64,000 bases of DNA from CALBZH01 sp964538515 (GCA_964538515.1 CAZIEW010000004.1:42474-106473), one strand, 5' to 3'; counted from the first letter of the stretch, positions 8,916 through 20,125 are shown. The notes: a model not told the origin generated them from the sequence alone. Program-made: numbers and translations.

Positions 8916-9311
8916 TCATGAGGCGGTGACGCTCGGCGAGAGGGAGAGCTCGTCGATCTTCTTGCGGAGGGATTCGACCTTGATGGGCTTCAGGATGTGC
9001 CCCCAGGCACCGAGCGCCATGGCTCTCCGCACCTGCTCCTTTTGATGCAGATACGCATCGACGATCACGATGGTCTCGGGAGCGATACGCTTGATGCGCT
9101 TGAGAAGGCTGAAGTCTGTCGCCATGGCTCTTCCGAGGTCTAAGAGGACCATGCCGAACCGGATGTCCTTGATCAAGTCGATGGTTTCCTCTTCGGTCGC
9201 GGCCTGATAACACTTGCAGTCCCGACGCGCCTCAAGCGCACGGGCGATGAGCTCACCCACATCGCGATCCGGATCAAATATGAGAATGTTCTTTCGAAAC
9301 GTCTCGCTCAT
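8916..9311 (-). CDS. Stand-alone response-regulator receiver protein
   Basis: 131 residues, a single receiver domain with no output domain. The acidic pair is present (FDPDRD near 12-17), as are the phosphoacceptor Asp in LLDLGRAM (about 58) and the Lys of LKPI (about 108). The switch Thr/Ser position reads VDAY instead of the usual T/S-A-Y. An upstream in-frame TTG at 9317 is possible, but the ATG at 9311 is preferred. It lies downstream of the large sensor kinase on the same strand, 168 bases after it, so it may be its phosphoacceptor. Confidence 0.85.
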   Translation of the reverse strand: MSETFRKNILIFDPDRDVGELIARALEARRDCKCYQAATEEETIDLIKDIRFGMVLLDLGRAMATDFSLLKRIKRIAPETIVIVDAYLHQKEQVRRAMALGAWGHILKPIKVESLRKKIDELSLSPSVTAS

Positions 9312-9479
9312 CACCAACCCGATCCATTGAGGCTCCCGTTGACAGTGGTTTCGCCCGCCCGTTCTTGCTCCCTTGGTGCACGAGCGCTACGGCGGGACGG
9401 ATAACCTTACGAGCAATGCCTGAGAGACAACTGTTCAAGGAGCATGCCACTCCAACTCAATGCCGCACTAGCCGTTCAG

Positions 9480-11786
9480 TCAGCCGCTGGATGGAGGCGT
9501 CTGGGCAGAAGGATCAGGCGACCCCGGGGCTGGAGATGCGTCGATCTCAGCGTGCTTCACGGGACCCTGCCCCGCGAAGAAAGGCAGCCGAATCGTGAAC
9601 GTCGTCCCTGCCTGCCCCGGAGCTTCGTCCTCCGTTCGGCTTTCGCACTCGATCGTACCGCCGTAGTTGGAAATGATACCGTAGCTCACAGACAGGCCAA
9701 GTCCCGTTCCATCCCCGACTTTCTTCGTGGTGAAGAACGGGTCGAAGATCTTCTGAAGAAACTCTCGCTTGATACCGCAGCCGGTGTCCGAGACGATCAC
9801 CTCGGCCCACCCGACCTTCTTGCTTTCCTTGGTGATCACCGTCAGCATGCCTTTTCCTTCCATGGCGTGAATGGCATTGCTCACCAGGTTCAGGATGACC
9901 TGCTGAATGCCCCGGGAGTCCCCTCTCACCAGGGGCAGGTCCTGGTAAAGGGACGTGTTGAGCTGGATGTTGTTCATGGAAAGCGTGTGCTTGACCACCG
10001 AGAGGATCGATTCCACGTTCGCATTCAGGTCGGAGCATTCCTCCGCTTCCTCGCTGATCCGGGCAAAGCTCAACAGCCGCTCCACGATGCTCTTGCAGTG
10101 GAGTCCGTGCCGTTCAATGATCTTGAGATCATTGTGCTCCATGGTCCCGAGCTCGGTCCGCTCGAGCAGGAGCTCGCAAAAGCCGAGCATAATCCCGAGT
10201 GGGTTGTTGATCTCGTGGGCCACGCCGGCGGCCAAGGTTCCGAGGGATGCCAGCTTTTCCGTGTTGATCAGCTGCTTCTCGAGGCTCTTGCGATCGGTAA
10301 TGTCCCTGGCTATTCCCAGGATACGTCCCTCCTCGCCATCGTCCTCTTTCACAGGGATGTATTGGATGTTGAACCAGAAGTCCTCGTCCTGCACCCGGAA
10401 CAGGGCCTCGGTGCGCTCGCCTTTTTTCGAGTCAAGCGCGCTTCGGATGAGGGTGAGCTGCTGGTCTGCCTGATCCCGTGGCAGGAACCGGTATAGGCTA
10501 TGTCCGACCAGATCTTCCGGGCTTACCCCAAAGAAGTTTGACATGTGTCGGTTTGCCGTTCGAAGGACGCCGTCCCGGTCCAGGGTAAAGATGAGATCTT
10601 CCGCGCATTCGACCAGGGAGCGGTACTTGGCTTCCGATCGTGCCAACTCGTCCAGGTAGCGCCGCACGTCCTCGGTCTTCTCGGAGACCTCGTGCTCGAG
10701 AATCGTGCTCCAGCGCAGCTCGTAAAGCAGCACCACGATGGCACCAAACAGGATGAGCAGCACAAAGGACCCCTGCAACAGAACCTGCTTCTGGTACACG
10801 GTGCTGATGATTCCCTCGATTTCATGCAGGGGGGCGACGACGGCGACCGACCACACGTAGTCCATGAACGGGCCCTGGATACGCACGGGAGCATACGCGA
10901 TGAGCTTTTCCATGGGCTCGACCACATCGCGATGCCAGCCGGAGGAATACGTCCCGATTCCTTCGCGCCCTCGCAGCATCTCATTGCGTTGGATCTCATT
11001 GATCTGGGCAAAGGAGATCCCCGGGTTGCGGTTTGACCTGGCCTCGAAGGCATTCTCCCCGACAAAGGCGCTTTCAGGGTGATAGAGAAAGCTCCCCGAC
11101 GAGTCGATGACCCATCCATACCCCGTTTTCCCCGAACGAATCGAAGGCATGATGTCCTGCAGCAATCGACTGACGTCCAGGGTGAACCTCAGGTAGCCCG
11201 CGAATCGGTAACTCGGCCTCGGGTGCGCATGGTCCGTGCTGTCCTCGAAGGTGGGCGTGATCAGGTCCATGACGAGCTGCTTGCGATCCTTGCTCGGATC
11301 TCGAGCTCGAACCACGGTCCCCATGGTTTTTCCCCTATTCCCCACGTCCGCCGCCCAGGACAGATAGGCCCCCGCCTCGTGCTGCACCACACCGAAAAGC
11401 TTCATGCCGATTCCCTGATCATTGGCGACGAGCAGCGTGTTCCCGTCCCGGTCGACGCGTCTGATTTCGAGGACCTTGTCACGGTTGAGGAGCGGCAAGG
11501 TGGAGAGCAGCAGGACCTCGTATGCGTCGGGTGCGCAGTATTGAATGGCTGGAAGCGAGTTCAGGAGGATGAGGTCCGAGATCGCGTTCTGAATCGTGGA
11601 TTCGATGCGATGTGCGGTGGCCTTGGCCAGAACGAGCTGCTGCTCGTTGAACTGGTCCCTGATGACCCCTTTCATGTAACGCACGGTGGAGGCTCCAAGG
11701 TAGGAGGCACCGGTAACGAGGACAAGGGTGAGAGCGCCAAGTCCTTTGAGGAGTTTGTGAAGCTTGATCCGTTCTTTGGGTTGCAT
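9480..11786 (-). CDS. Membrane sensor histidine kinase with periplasmic sensor and PAS domain
   Basis: 768 residues. The ATG at 11786 is preferred to a TTG at 11846 because it is preceded by GAGGCGG. Two membrane helices (about 12-35 and 335-360) enclose a large periplasmic Cache-like domain containing GYGWVID and SFLYHPES. A PAS domain follows (about 390-510). The kinase core has H-box AAGVAHEINNPLG, an N box with NLVSNAIHAM, DTGCGI and GTGLGLSVS. The C-terminus is proline-rich and low in complexity. It is divergent from the NtrC-type regulator across a 165-base gap, which suggests the two form a pair. Confidence 0.92.
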   Translation of the reverse strand: MQPKERIKLHKLLKGLGALTLVLVTGASYLGASTVRYMKGVIRDQFNEQQLVLAKATAHRIESTIQNAISDLILLNSLPAIQYCAPDAYEVLLLSTLPLLNRDKVLEIRRVDRDGNTLLVANDQGIGMKLFGVVQHEAGAYLSWAADVGNRGKTMGTVVRARDPSKDRKQLVMDLITPTFEDSTDHAHPRPSYRFAGYLRFTLDVSRLLQDIMPSIRSGKTGYGWVIDSSGSFLYHPESAFVGENAFEARSNRNPGISFAQINEIQRNEMLRGREGIGTYSSGWHRDVVEPMEKLIAYAPVRIQGPFMDYVWSVAVVAPLHEIEGIISTVYQKQVLLQGSFVLLILFGAIVVLLYELRWSTILEHEVSEKTEDVRRYLDELARSEAKYRSLVECAEDLIFTLDRDGVLRTANRHMSNFFGVSPEDLVGHSLYRFLPRDQADQQLTLIRSALDSKKGERTEALFRVQDEDFWFNIQYIPVKEDDGEEGRILGIARDITDRKSLEKQLINTEKLASLGTLAAGVAHEINNPLGIMLGFCELLLERTELGTMEHNDLKIIERHGLHCKSIVERLLSFARISEEAEECSDLNANVESILSVVKHTLSMNNIQLNTSLYQDLPLVRGDSRGIQQVILNLVSNAIHAMEGKGMLTVITKESKKVGWAEVIVSDTGCGIKREFLQKIFDPFFTTKKVGDGTGLGLSVSYGIISNYGGTIECESRTEDEAPGQAGTTFTIRLPFFAGQGPVKHAEIDASPAPGSPDPSAQTPPSSG

Positions 11787-11951
11787 GCGAGCCGCCTCGA
11801 GTGCCACGATGGAAGGGTTTGTCGGGGTGAAACTTTCAGGTGACAATCCTATTGACGAACACGGCCTGACAGACTGAAAATAGCATCAACCGCAAGGCCT
11901 TGGTGCGCGAGCCAAACCGCAAACGTGCTCATTACCCAAAGAGGGACCGAC

Positions 11952-13382
<1,431 letters not shown>

Positions 13383-13485
13383 GGCCCCGCGTGGCAGACA
13401 GCCATCGGACGACCGCGCATGAATCGGTCTTGCGGTGAGGCCCAAGCGAGAGCTCTTCACAAGCCGAATTCCGCAGACGTGCAGG

Positions 13486-13917
13486 TCACCGTCCACCCTC
13501 CGCCGCCTGGCCCTCCACCCGCTTTCGCCGCTCCTCTCTTGCCTTTTTTCGCTCGAAGGCAGCGTCGATCTTGTCCATCAGATCCTCGATGGGGCAAGGC
13601 TTCAGAAGGTACTCGTAGCCGCCGAGGCGCATGATTTCCACGGCCACATCCACCGACGCATGGCCCGTGAGCATGATCACCTCGAGCTGCGGATCGCGCT
13701 TCTTGATCTCCGCCAGCGCCTGTACACCATCCATCTCGGGCATCTTGACGTCCAGCAGGATGACGTCGTAACTCGCATCCGTGAGCTCTTCGAGCGCCTC
13801 CCTCGCACTCCCGAGTGCCTTTACATCCAGGCCCTTGACCTTGAGTAGCTTTGAAAGGGTCATCCGGAATCGCTCTTCGTCGTCGACGATGAGGACCCGC
13901 GGCTTCAGCTCCGACAT
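13486..13917 (-). CDS. Response regulator, receiver domain only
   Basis: 143 residues; AGGAGG fixes the start at 13917. It is a canonical receiver: VDDEERF, LLDVKMPEMDG, LTGHAS, and LKPCP. A short basic, arginine-rich C-terminal tail (ERKKAREERRKRVEG) follows instead of a DNA-binding domain. It is the last gene of the four-gene kinase/receiver array, 13 bases after the kinase. Confidence 0.92.
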   Translation of the reverse strand: MSELKPRVLIVDDEERFRMTLSKLLKVKGLDVKALGSAREALEELTDASYDVILLDVKMPEMDGVQALAEIKKRDPQLEVIMLTGHASVDVAVEIMRLGGYEYLLKPCPIEDLMDKIDAAFERKKAREERRKRVEGQAAEGGR

Positions 13918-13930
13918 CGCGTCTGCCTCC

Positions 13931-14896
13931 TTACTTTTTTGCGCCCGGGAGCCGGATCGTGAACCTGGTGCCCCGCCCGACCTCGCTTTCGACGGCAATG
14001 GTGCCACCAAGTCGCGAGATGATCCCGTGGCAGATGGAGAGTCCCAGCCCTGTACCTTTGCCCGGCGGCTTCGTGGTGAAAAAAGGATCGAAAATCTTGT
14101 TCAGGTCCTCCTCGGGGATCCCGCTGCCCGTATCCGTGATCACAATGTCGGCGGACCCGTCTTCGGATTCCTTGGTCGTTACGGTGATGGTACCATCCTT
14201 CTGGATGGCATAGGTTGCATTGTTCAGAATGTTCAAAACGACCTGACGCACAAGAGGGCCGTCCGTGCGCACAGGGGGAACCGTGTGACCGTAGTGCCTT
14301 TCGATTGCAATGCCGTGCTGTTTGGCTTCCCGCTCCACCAATCGAACCATGTCTTCAATGAGCTTGTTGAGGTCCACCGCTTGAATCAGCGGCTCTTTCT
14401 TGCGGGCGAAATCCAGCAGCTTATGGGTGATGTCGCGACAGCGCTCCACCTGCCGCGTGATCTCCTGAACGGAATCCTGCATGTCCGCAATCGTCAGACC
14501 ACTTCCTGCTTCGATTTCCTTGGCCACGTGACGGATCCATTCGACCTCCTGCCCGATAATGGCCAGCGGGTTATTGATCTCATGGGCTATCCCCGAAGAG
14601 AGCTCTCCGATGGAGGCGAGCTTCTGGGATTGGATCAGCTGGGCATCCAGAACGCACTTCTGATCCATGGCCTTCCGAATTTCCGCTTGGAGCGAGCGGA
14701 CGGAAAGAATCGATACGGCCCCCGCCAGAAAGCACAGAAGGGAAAAGACTGGGTGAGCCACGGGGATAAGGCTCACCGCCGCAAGCATCATAAGCCCTGG
14801 GGGGAGATAATGCAGAACGGTCTTCAGCTCAAAAGGGCGATTCCCCAGCATGCGAACAACTTCCGCTCGTGCGCGTAACGATATGGACTCAAACAA
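13931..14896 (-). CDS. Membrane-associated sensor histidine kinase
   Basis: 321 residues from a TTG at 14896 that overlaps the stop of the upstream receiver gene; an ATG at 14851 (306 residues) is the alternative. Two hydrophobic segments (about 30-70) anchor it with no real periplasmic domain. The kinase core is complete: SSGIAHEINNPLA, NNATYAI, DTGSGIP and KGTGLGLSI. With no sensor domain of its own, it may sense through the membrane or another protein. It lies between two receiver-only genes. Confidence 0.88.
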   Translation of the reverse strand: MFESISLRARAEVVRMLGNRPFELKTVLHYLPPGLMMLAAVSLIPVAHPVFSLLCFLAGAVSILSVRSLQAEIRKAMDQKCVLDAQLIQSQKLASIGELSSGIAHEINNPLAIIGQEVEWIRHVAKEIEAGSGLTIADMQDSVQEITRQVERCRDITHKLLDFARKKEPLIQAVDLNKLIEDMVRLVEREAKQHGIAIERHYGHTVPPVRTDGPLVRQVVLNILNNATYAIQKDGTITVTTKESEDGSADIVITDTGSGIPEEDLNKIFDPFFTTKPPGKGTGLGLSICHGIISRLGGTIAVESEVGRGTRFTIRLPGAKK

Positions 14897-15299
14897 TGAT
14901 CTTCGATTCCCGGATCTTTTCCTCGTGCAGGCTTTTCCGTTCGTAGGCCTGCTGGACCTTTTCCAACAGCTCCTCGAATTCGGCCGGCTTCATGACGTAG
15001 TCGAAAGCCCCCAGCTGCATCCCCTGCATCCCCGATTCAACCGATGCATGGCCCGTGAGCAGGATGACTTCCATGAGAGGCCGCTTCTTTTTGATCTCCT
15101 TCAACGTTTCGATACCGTCCATTCCGGGCATGCGGACATCCAGGATGACGACGTCAAAGTGCTCCTGCTCCAGAAGAGCAAGCGCTTCCCGACCGCTGCT
15201 CACGCCATCCGCCCGGATCTTACGCCGCTTGAACCGCTTCACGATCGTCTCGAGAAAATCGAGCTCATCATCCACCACCAGAACTCTGAAGTCCTCCAT
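14889..15299 (-). CDS. Response regulator, receiver domain only
   Basis: 136 residues starting at 15299 with GAGG upstream. Canonical receiver residues are present: LVVDDELD, VILDVRMPGMDG, LLTGHAS and VMKPAEF. It has no output domain. The stop overlaps the TTG of the next kinase gene. It is second in the array kinase - receiver - kinase - receiver, so it may relay phosphate between the two kinases or control a partner by binding. Confidence 0.92.
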   Translation of the reverse strand: MEDFRVLVVDDELDFLETIVKRFKRRKIRADGVSSGREALALLEQEHFDVVILDVRMPGMDGIETLKEIKKKRPLMEVILLTGHASVESGMQGMQLGAFDYVMKPAEFEELLEKVQQAYERKSLHEEKIRESKIIV

Positions 15300-15356
15300 G
15301 AACCGAGCCTCGCTGAGTCGTGTTAACGCGTGCACCGCCGTCGGACAAGACGCTTG

Positions 15357-17018
15357 TCAGCTCTTGACCGGCAAATAGATCGTGAAGACCGTGCCCTGAC
15401 CGATCTCACTGGCGACCATGATCCTCCCGCCCAGCTTCTCCATGATGCTGTAGCTGATGGAGAGCCCCAGGCCCGTTCCCGTTCCCACATCCTTCGTGGT
15501 GAAGAAGGGATCGAAGATCTTCGCGAGAATCTCGTTCGGCATCCCCGGGCCATTGTCGCTGATTTTGACCGCAATCGCATTGTCTTTGGAAATATATTCC
15601 GTCTTGACCTGAATGGAGCCGTCACGCTTGAGCGCATCGATGGCATTGTTCAGGATGTTCAAGAACACCTGCTGCAACTGGGCGGAATCGCTCAGTGTCT
15701 GAGGCAGCCCACTTTCAAAGCTCGTTTCGATGGTGATGTTGCGATAGTGGGCTTCGTTACGCAGGAAATCAATGGTCTCGTCCAGGACCTTGTTCACATC
15801 CACCTTCTCCTGGACCGGCTCCATGCGACGCGCAAAGCCAAGCAGCCGATGCGTGACCTTCTTGGCCCGATCCACGTGATAATCGATCTTGCGGATGGAT
15901 TCCTCGAATTCCTGGAAGTTCTCGCTGCCGCTGATATCTTCTTCGCTGAGCAGGTCCCGGAGCCAGCCAACCTTCTCCTTGATGACCGCCAAAGGATTGT
16001 TCACTTCATGCGCGATCCCAGCCGCAAGCTTGCCGAGGGCCGCCATCTTGCTCGACTGAATCAGACTGGAGTCGAGCTGCGCCTTTTCGCGATCCGTCTT
16101 GATGAGCTGCGCGATCATCTGACGGGTGACAAACACCGACCCCACCACAATGAGCAGAATTCCGCCCACGCCAAGTCCAAGAACCAGAAGCCGCGCCTGA
16201 TGGAGCGGAATCATCTCCTCGCGGGGGTCTTCCTTGACCACAAGCATCCACTCTTTGTTCTTCAGCCAAGTGCTCGCAAAGAGCGACCCGTCTCCATTGG
16301 TCAGTTTCCGAGCGCTCTGGATGCCCGCAAATCGTGATGAAATCGGAACGGAAGACTTGCCAAGCAGCTCACCACCAAATCGCGGTTGCGTTTGGAAGAT
16401 CCCGTCCTTGTTAATCACGAACGCGTCTCCCTTCTGGCCCACTTGCGCCGCCTTGACCATCCCATCAAAGATCTCCGTGTCGATCGTGGCGCGCAAAATC
16501 CACATCTTGTTTTCTTCGCGACGCAAGATGGCAATGATGAAATGCGGGAATTTCCTGAACCCCGTGAACACGTCGCTCACGTAAACACCCCGCAGCATCA
16601 CCTCGTGAAACCATGCCTCATTGCTGTAATTGAGCCCCTGAAGTTGGTAAGGGCCGACATAGGCCACGTGGTTGCCCTCGCGGTCGATGATGCCGATGTC
16701 GACAAACGACTTGGAGCGGGATTGGATCAGCGTGAAGACATTCCCCAGTGTCTTTTCGTCCCCGAGTTGAGCGAGGGAATGAGTGTAAGCCAACGTGTTG
16801 AGCTGCGAGATGCGCTCTTCGAGGAAGAGGTCGATGGCGTTGCGGCGATTTTCCACCAGCGTGGCCAAACGCTCAAGGATCTTCGCCGTGAAGGAAACCG
16901 TGAAGAGGTGGTACATGCTAAAGCCCAGCGCAAGGAGTGGAACCAGGGAAAAAGAGAGCGTTGTCGCAACGATCTTCCAGAAGAGCCTTCTGTATCCTTT
17001 GTCTTCCATTCGTTTCAT
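15357..17018 (-). CDS. Sensor histidine kinase with extracytoplasmic Cache domain
   Basis: 553 residues. Membrane helices at about 15-37 and 280-302 flank a double-Cache-type periplasmic domain (about 40-275; FVDIGIIDREGNHVAYVGPY, then KGDAFVINKDGIFQT). Such domains bind small organic ligands. The kinase core carries AAGIAHEVNNPLA, LNNAIDAL, DNGPGMP and GTGLGLSIS. It is the first gene of the four-gene array. The 174 bases before it hold the presumed promoter, not located. Unlike the 768-residue kinase nearby, it has no PAS domain. Confidence 0.92.
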   Translation of the reverse strand: MKRMEDKGYRRLFWKIVATTLSFSLVPLLALGFSMYHLFTVSFTAKILERLATLVENRRNAIDLFLEERISQLNTLAYTHSLAQLGDEKTLGNVFTLIQSRSKSFVDIGIIDREGNHVAYVGPYQLQGLNYSNEAWFHEVMLRGVYVSDVFTGFRKFPHFIIAILRREENKMWILRATIDTEIFDGMVKAAQVGQKGDAFVINKDGIFQTQPRFGGELLGKSSVPISSRFAGIQSARKLTNGDGSLFASTWLKNKEWMLVVKEDPREEMIPLHQARLLVLGLGVGGILLIVVGSVFVTRQMIAQLIKTDREKAQLDSSLIQSSKMAALGKLAAGIAHEVNNPLAVIKEKVGWLRDLLSEEDISGSENFQEFEESIRKIDYHVDRAKKVTHRLLGFARRMEPVQEKVDVNKVLDETIDFLRNEAHYRNITIETSFESGLPQTLSDSAQLQQVFLNILNNAIDALKRDGSIQVKTEYISKDNAIAVKISDNGPGMPNEILAKIFDPFFTTKDVGTGTGLGLSISYSIMEKLGGRIMVASEIGQGTVFTIYLPVKS

Positions 17019-17192
17019 CCCGTCAGCAGCAGCATCTGTCGCAAGCGTTCACCGGTCGGCCCAATCCCAGCGCCGACCTGAAGGGTCCGGGTGACTCATG
17101 GAACAATCGTTGCCTCTTCCTGAAGACTGAGCGAAAGAGCTAGGAGGAGGATGAAGGATTGTAAAAAAGGTCTGGCGGGCAGTCAAAGGAAT

Positions 17193-18185
17193 TCATGTGC
17201 AACTGTGCACAATATCCGACGGGCTTTCTTGCTCAACCGGACAGTCGTCTTGGAGATACCCGTTTTTCAGGCCGAGCTCCTCAAGGACCTGAACCGCACG
17301 CTCATACTCATCTCGAGTGACCTTTCGGTTCAATGGGGCAAGGTGAAGCGCCTTGTGCGCGGGAAAGTACTGGCTCATCAGGCTCACCCACACCGAGGGT
17401 CCAAGGCTTCGAGCCAAGAACGTCAGGCAATTGCGCGTGCCCGAGAGATCCTCGGGGAGGATCAGGTGCCGCACGATCATGCCGCGCCGACCGACGCAGT
17501 CCGCTCCGAGCTTCAACGGCCCAACCTGCCGCCACATTTCGAGCAGCGCCTTCCGGTTCACCGAAACGTAATCGCTTCTACCCGAGAGTCGCTTCGCGGT
17601 GCGAGCATCGGCGTATTTGATGTCCGGCAGATAGATGTCCACCACACCTTCAAGGAGACGCAGCGTTTCCACCGTCTCATACCCGCTGGTGTTGTGCACG
17701 ACCGGTAGGCGCAGTCCCTCGGGAACAGCGAGCAGCAGGGCTCGCACAAAGGCGGCAGCCTGGTGTGTCCCGGTCACCAGATTGATGTTCTTGGCCCCGC
17801 GCTTCTGGAGCTTGAGAAGGTTTTCCGCAAATTCCTCGTCGCTCAGGACACGCCCCACCCCCATTTGGCTGATGGGATAGTTCTGGCAAAACACACAACG
17901 CATCGTGCAGCCGGAAAAGAACACCGTGCCTGAGCCGGTTTCGCCCGACAAGGGCGGCTCCTCCCACGGGTGGATGAAGAAGGAGGCGATCTTCGCCCGC
18001 GCGTCCACGCCGCACCGTCCAACGGCTCCCGAAATCCTGTCCACCCCACAGCGGCAGGGACACAACGTGCAGTGTCGGAGAACCTCTTCAAGCCGGCGCG
18101 AGCGCTCGGCAAGCTCACCCGACTCAAAAAGGGCAACGTACCCTGGAGCCGGCTTCTTCACGCTCAATCGTGCCGTTCGGCCCAC
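17193..18185 (-). CDS. Radical SAM protein, PflX/COG1313-like activating enzyme homologue
   Basis: 330 residues. The radical SAM cluster motif is C-x3-C-x2-C in SGCTMRCVFCQN (about 90-101). An additional N-terminal cysteine cluster, HCTLCPCRCGVDR (about 38-50), is typical of the PflX-type relatives of pyruvate formate-lyase activase. The substrate is unknown. The start is uncertain: GTG at 18185 overlaps the moeA-like gene by 22 bases, and a TTG at 18167 overlapping its stop is also possible. Close coupling to the molybdopterin gene may be only organisational. Confidence 0.88.
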   Translation of the reverse strand: MGRTARLSVKKPAPGYVALFESGELAERSRRLEEVLRHCTLCPCRCGVDRISGAVGRCGVDARAKIASFFIHPWEEPPLSGETGSGTVFFSGCTMRCVFCQNYPISQMGVGRVLSDEEFAENLLKLQKRGAKNINLVTGTHQAAAFVRALLLAVPEGLRLPVVHNTSGYETVETLRLLEGVVDIYLPDIKYADARTAKRLSGRSDYVSVNRKALLEMWRQVGPLKLGADCVGRRGMIVRHLILPEDLSGTRNCLTFLARSLGPSVWVSLMSQYFPAHKALHLAPLNRKVTRDEYERAVQVLEELGLKNGYLQDDCPVEQESPSDIVHSCT

Positions 18186-20125
18186 CGCTCACCGTCCCAG
18201 ATTCCCATCACGCGTCCCGATTCGGCCACATCGTAGCCCCCCATGGCCTCCACCATCTTTCTGAATGAATCCGAAACAACGATCTTGAGGAGAAGCTGGA
18301 TTTTGGGGTCATCCCAGCTGGATTCCGGAAAAACCAAATCGTATCGTTCCTCGGCGACAGGAATGAAGTCGAGCCCAAGTGCCTTGGCGGACGCATAAAT
18401 GGCCATGCCGGCATCAGCCCTTCCGCTCAGCACGCTGACGGCGACGGCCATGTGCGTGAATTCTTCCTGCTCATACCCTCGGATTGCCTCACGACGGATT
18501 CCCCGCCGCTCAATCTCGTAGTCAAAGAGAATCCGCGTGCCCGAGCCCCCTTGCCGGTTGACGAAGGCAACATCAGAGCGGGTGAGATCTTCGATGTCAA
18601 GGATGTGCTTGGGATTGCCCCGCTGCAAGAGAAAACCCTGCTGACGCTTGGCAAGCTGAAGCAGACGGACCGGCGTTCCCGGCAGATACCGCTCGATGTA
18701 GGCAAAATTGTAGCCTCCGGTCCCCGGTTCGAGCAGGTGAGATCCAGCCAGGTGCGTTTGCCCTCTGCGCACGGCCATGAGTCCTCCCAGACTGCCCACA
18801 TTGCTCGACGAGAGATGGATGCGGCTGTCGTGTCGCTTCAATTCGTTGGCAAGCACGTCGATCGTGTTGTCATGACTCCCGATCATGATGAGCGTGTGAT
18901 CCAAATCCTCCGCCGGTCTGAGAAGCCGGATGCGGACCGGCTGGCCGACGTCGATCCCTTCAAGAGCTTGAGGCACCTGCAGGATTCCGTCGGCACGCGT
19001 GAGGGACGTGATGACCCCCGCGCCCCGCTGGAGCGGCATGGCGATCAGCTTTCCCTGGACGCGTCCCAGGATGACCCGGAGAAATTCTTCGAGGCCCAGC
19101 TTCGAGGGCATCTTCCGCCCGAGGGTGGCTTCCACCTCGGTGAGCGCAGGCGCGGGAATCCCCTGCAAACGGTACAGCAGTGGCCGCACGAATTGCTCGA
19201 ACGCCATGATGGCCGACACCGGGTAACCGGGAATCCCAACGACCGGCCTCCCTCCCGCCAGACCCAGCACGGTTGGCTTGCCCGGCATCATCGCAACCCC
19301 ATGCACCAGGACCTCACCCTGCTCTTCAATGATCGACGAGGTGTAATCCTCGGACCCGGCCGATGACCCGGCATTGACCAGAATCACGTCCACGTCCGAA
19401 GCAACCGCTTCGGTGAGCATTCCCCGCAGGGTTTCAAGGTCATCGAGCACCGGATCCTGCAAATGGGGCTCTCCCCCGCACTCCGCCACCATTCCCGCCA
19501 GCACGGCACCGTTGAACTCGATGATCTGTCCCGGGGAAGCGGTTGCGGCTCGCTTCGCCGGAACCAGCTCCGTTCCCGTCGGCTGGATCCACACCTTCGG
19601 CCGACGCACAACGGCAATCTCGGTCACCCCGGCCGCGAGGAGCGCACCAATATCGGCAGGGCGCAAGACGTGCTGTTGCGGAAGTAAAAGCTCACCCGCG
19701 ACAATGTCCTCGCCAACCTTTCTAACGTGCTGCCAGGGAAAAGCCGCGGACCGGATTTCGATCACGCCTTCGGAGACTGGCTCGACTTGCTCGATCATGA
19801 TGACAGCATCGGTGTCGGGAGGAATCGCGTCGCCGGTGTCCACGGCGAATGCATCAAGGCCGACCCGCAGCCGGAGAGGCTCCGAATCACTAGCCCCGAA
19901 GGTGCGCTTTGCGCTGACCGCGTAGCCATCCATCGCTGCCCCATGGTAATGGGGCACGGACTGGCATGCGATGATCGGTCGTGCCGTTACACGCCGCAGC
20001 GCCTCCACCGTGGGAATCGTCTCCTCCTGCCGGCTCGGCTCAGCCGTACGCTCCGTCCAGAGGCGGCGGGCCTCCTCCAGCGTCTTCATCTTCAGATAAA
20101 TGTTTCGCTTCGGCTTCTCACCCAT
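18164..20125 (-). CDS. MoeA-type molybdopterin molybdenumtransferase fused to a PBP-like domain
   Basis: 653 residues. Residues 1 to about 410 are MoeA: AAMDGYAV, DTGDAIPPDTDAVI, NAGSSAGSEDYT, and the MPGKPTVLG and GIPGYPVSA segments. MoeA inserts molybdate into adenylated molybdopterin. From about 420 to 640 there is a periplasmic-binding-protein-like domain (LysR-effector or ModA type) with VNRQGGSGTRILFDY, but no signal peptide, so it is cytoplasmic. It probably binds molybdate, tungstate or another anion to feed or regulate the transferase. This MoeA-PBP fusion type is known from archaea and anaerobes. It overlaps its upstream gene by 8 bases. Confidence 0.9.
   Translation of the reverse strand: MGEKPKRNIYLKMKTLEEARRLWTERTAEPSRQEETIPTVEALRRVTARPIIACQSVPHYHGAAMDGYAVSAKRTFGASDSEPLRLRVGLDAFAVDTGDAIPPDTDAVIMIEQVEPVSEGVIEIRSAAFPWQHVRKVGEDIVAGELLLPQQHVLRPADIGALLAAGVTEIAVVRRPKVWIQPTGTELVPAKRAATASPGQIIEFNGAVLAGMVAECGGEPHLQDPVLDDLETLRGMLTEAVASDVDVILVNAGSSAGSEDYTSSIIEEQGEVLVHGVAMMPGKPTVLGLAGGRPVVGIPGYPVSAIMAFEQFVRPLLYRLQGIPAPALTEVEATLGRKMPSKLGLEEFLRVILGRVQGKLIAMPLQRGAGVITSLTRADGILQVPQALEGIDVGQPVRIRLLRPAEDLDHTLIMIGSHDNTIDVLANELKRHDSRIHLSSSNVGSLGGLMAVRRGQTHLAGSHLLEPGTGGYNFAYIERYLPGTPVRLLQLAKRQQGFLLQRGNPKHILDIEDLTRSDVAFVNRQGGSGTRILFDYEIERRGIRREAIRGYEQEEFTHMAVAVSVLSGRADAGMAIYASAKALGLDFIPVAEERYDLVFPESSWDDPKIQLLLKIVVSDSFRKMVEAMGGYDVAESGRVMGIWDGERWAERHD

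Noticed and set aside
9444..10496. 350-codon plus-strand frame
   Set aside because: Antisense to the kinase core of the 768-residue sensor kinase.
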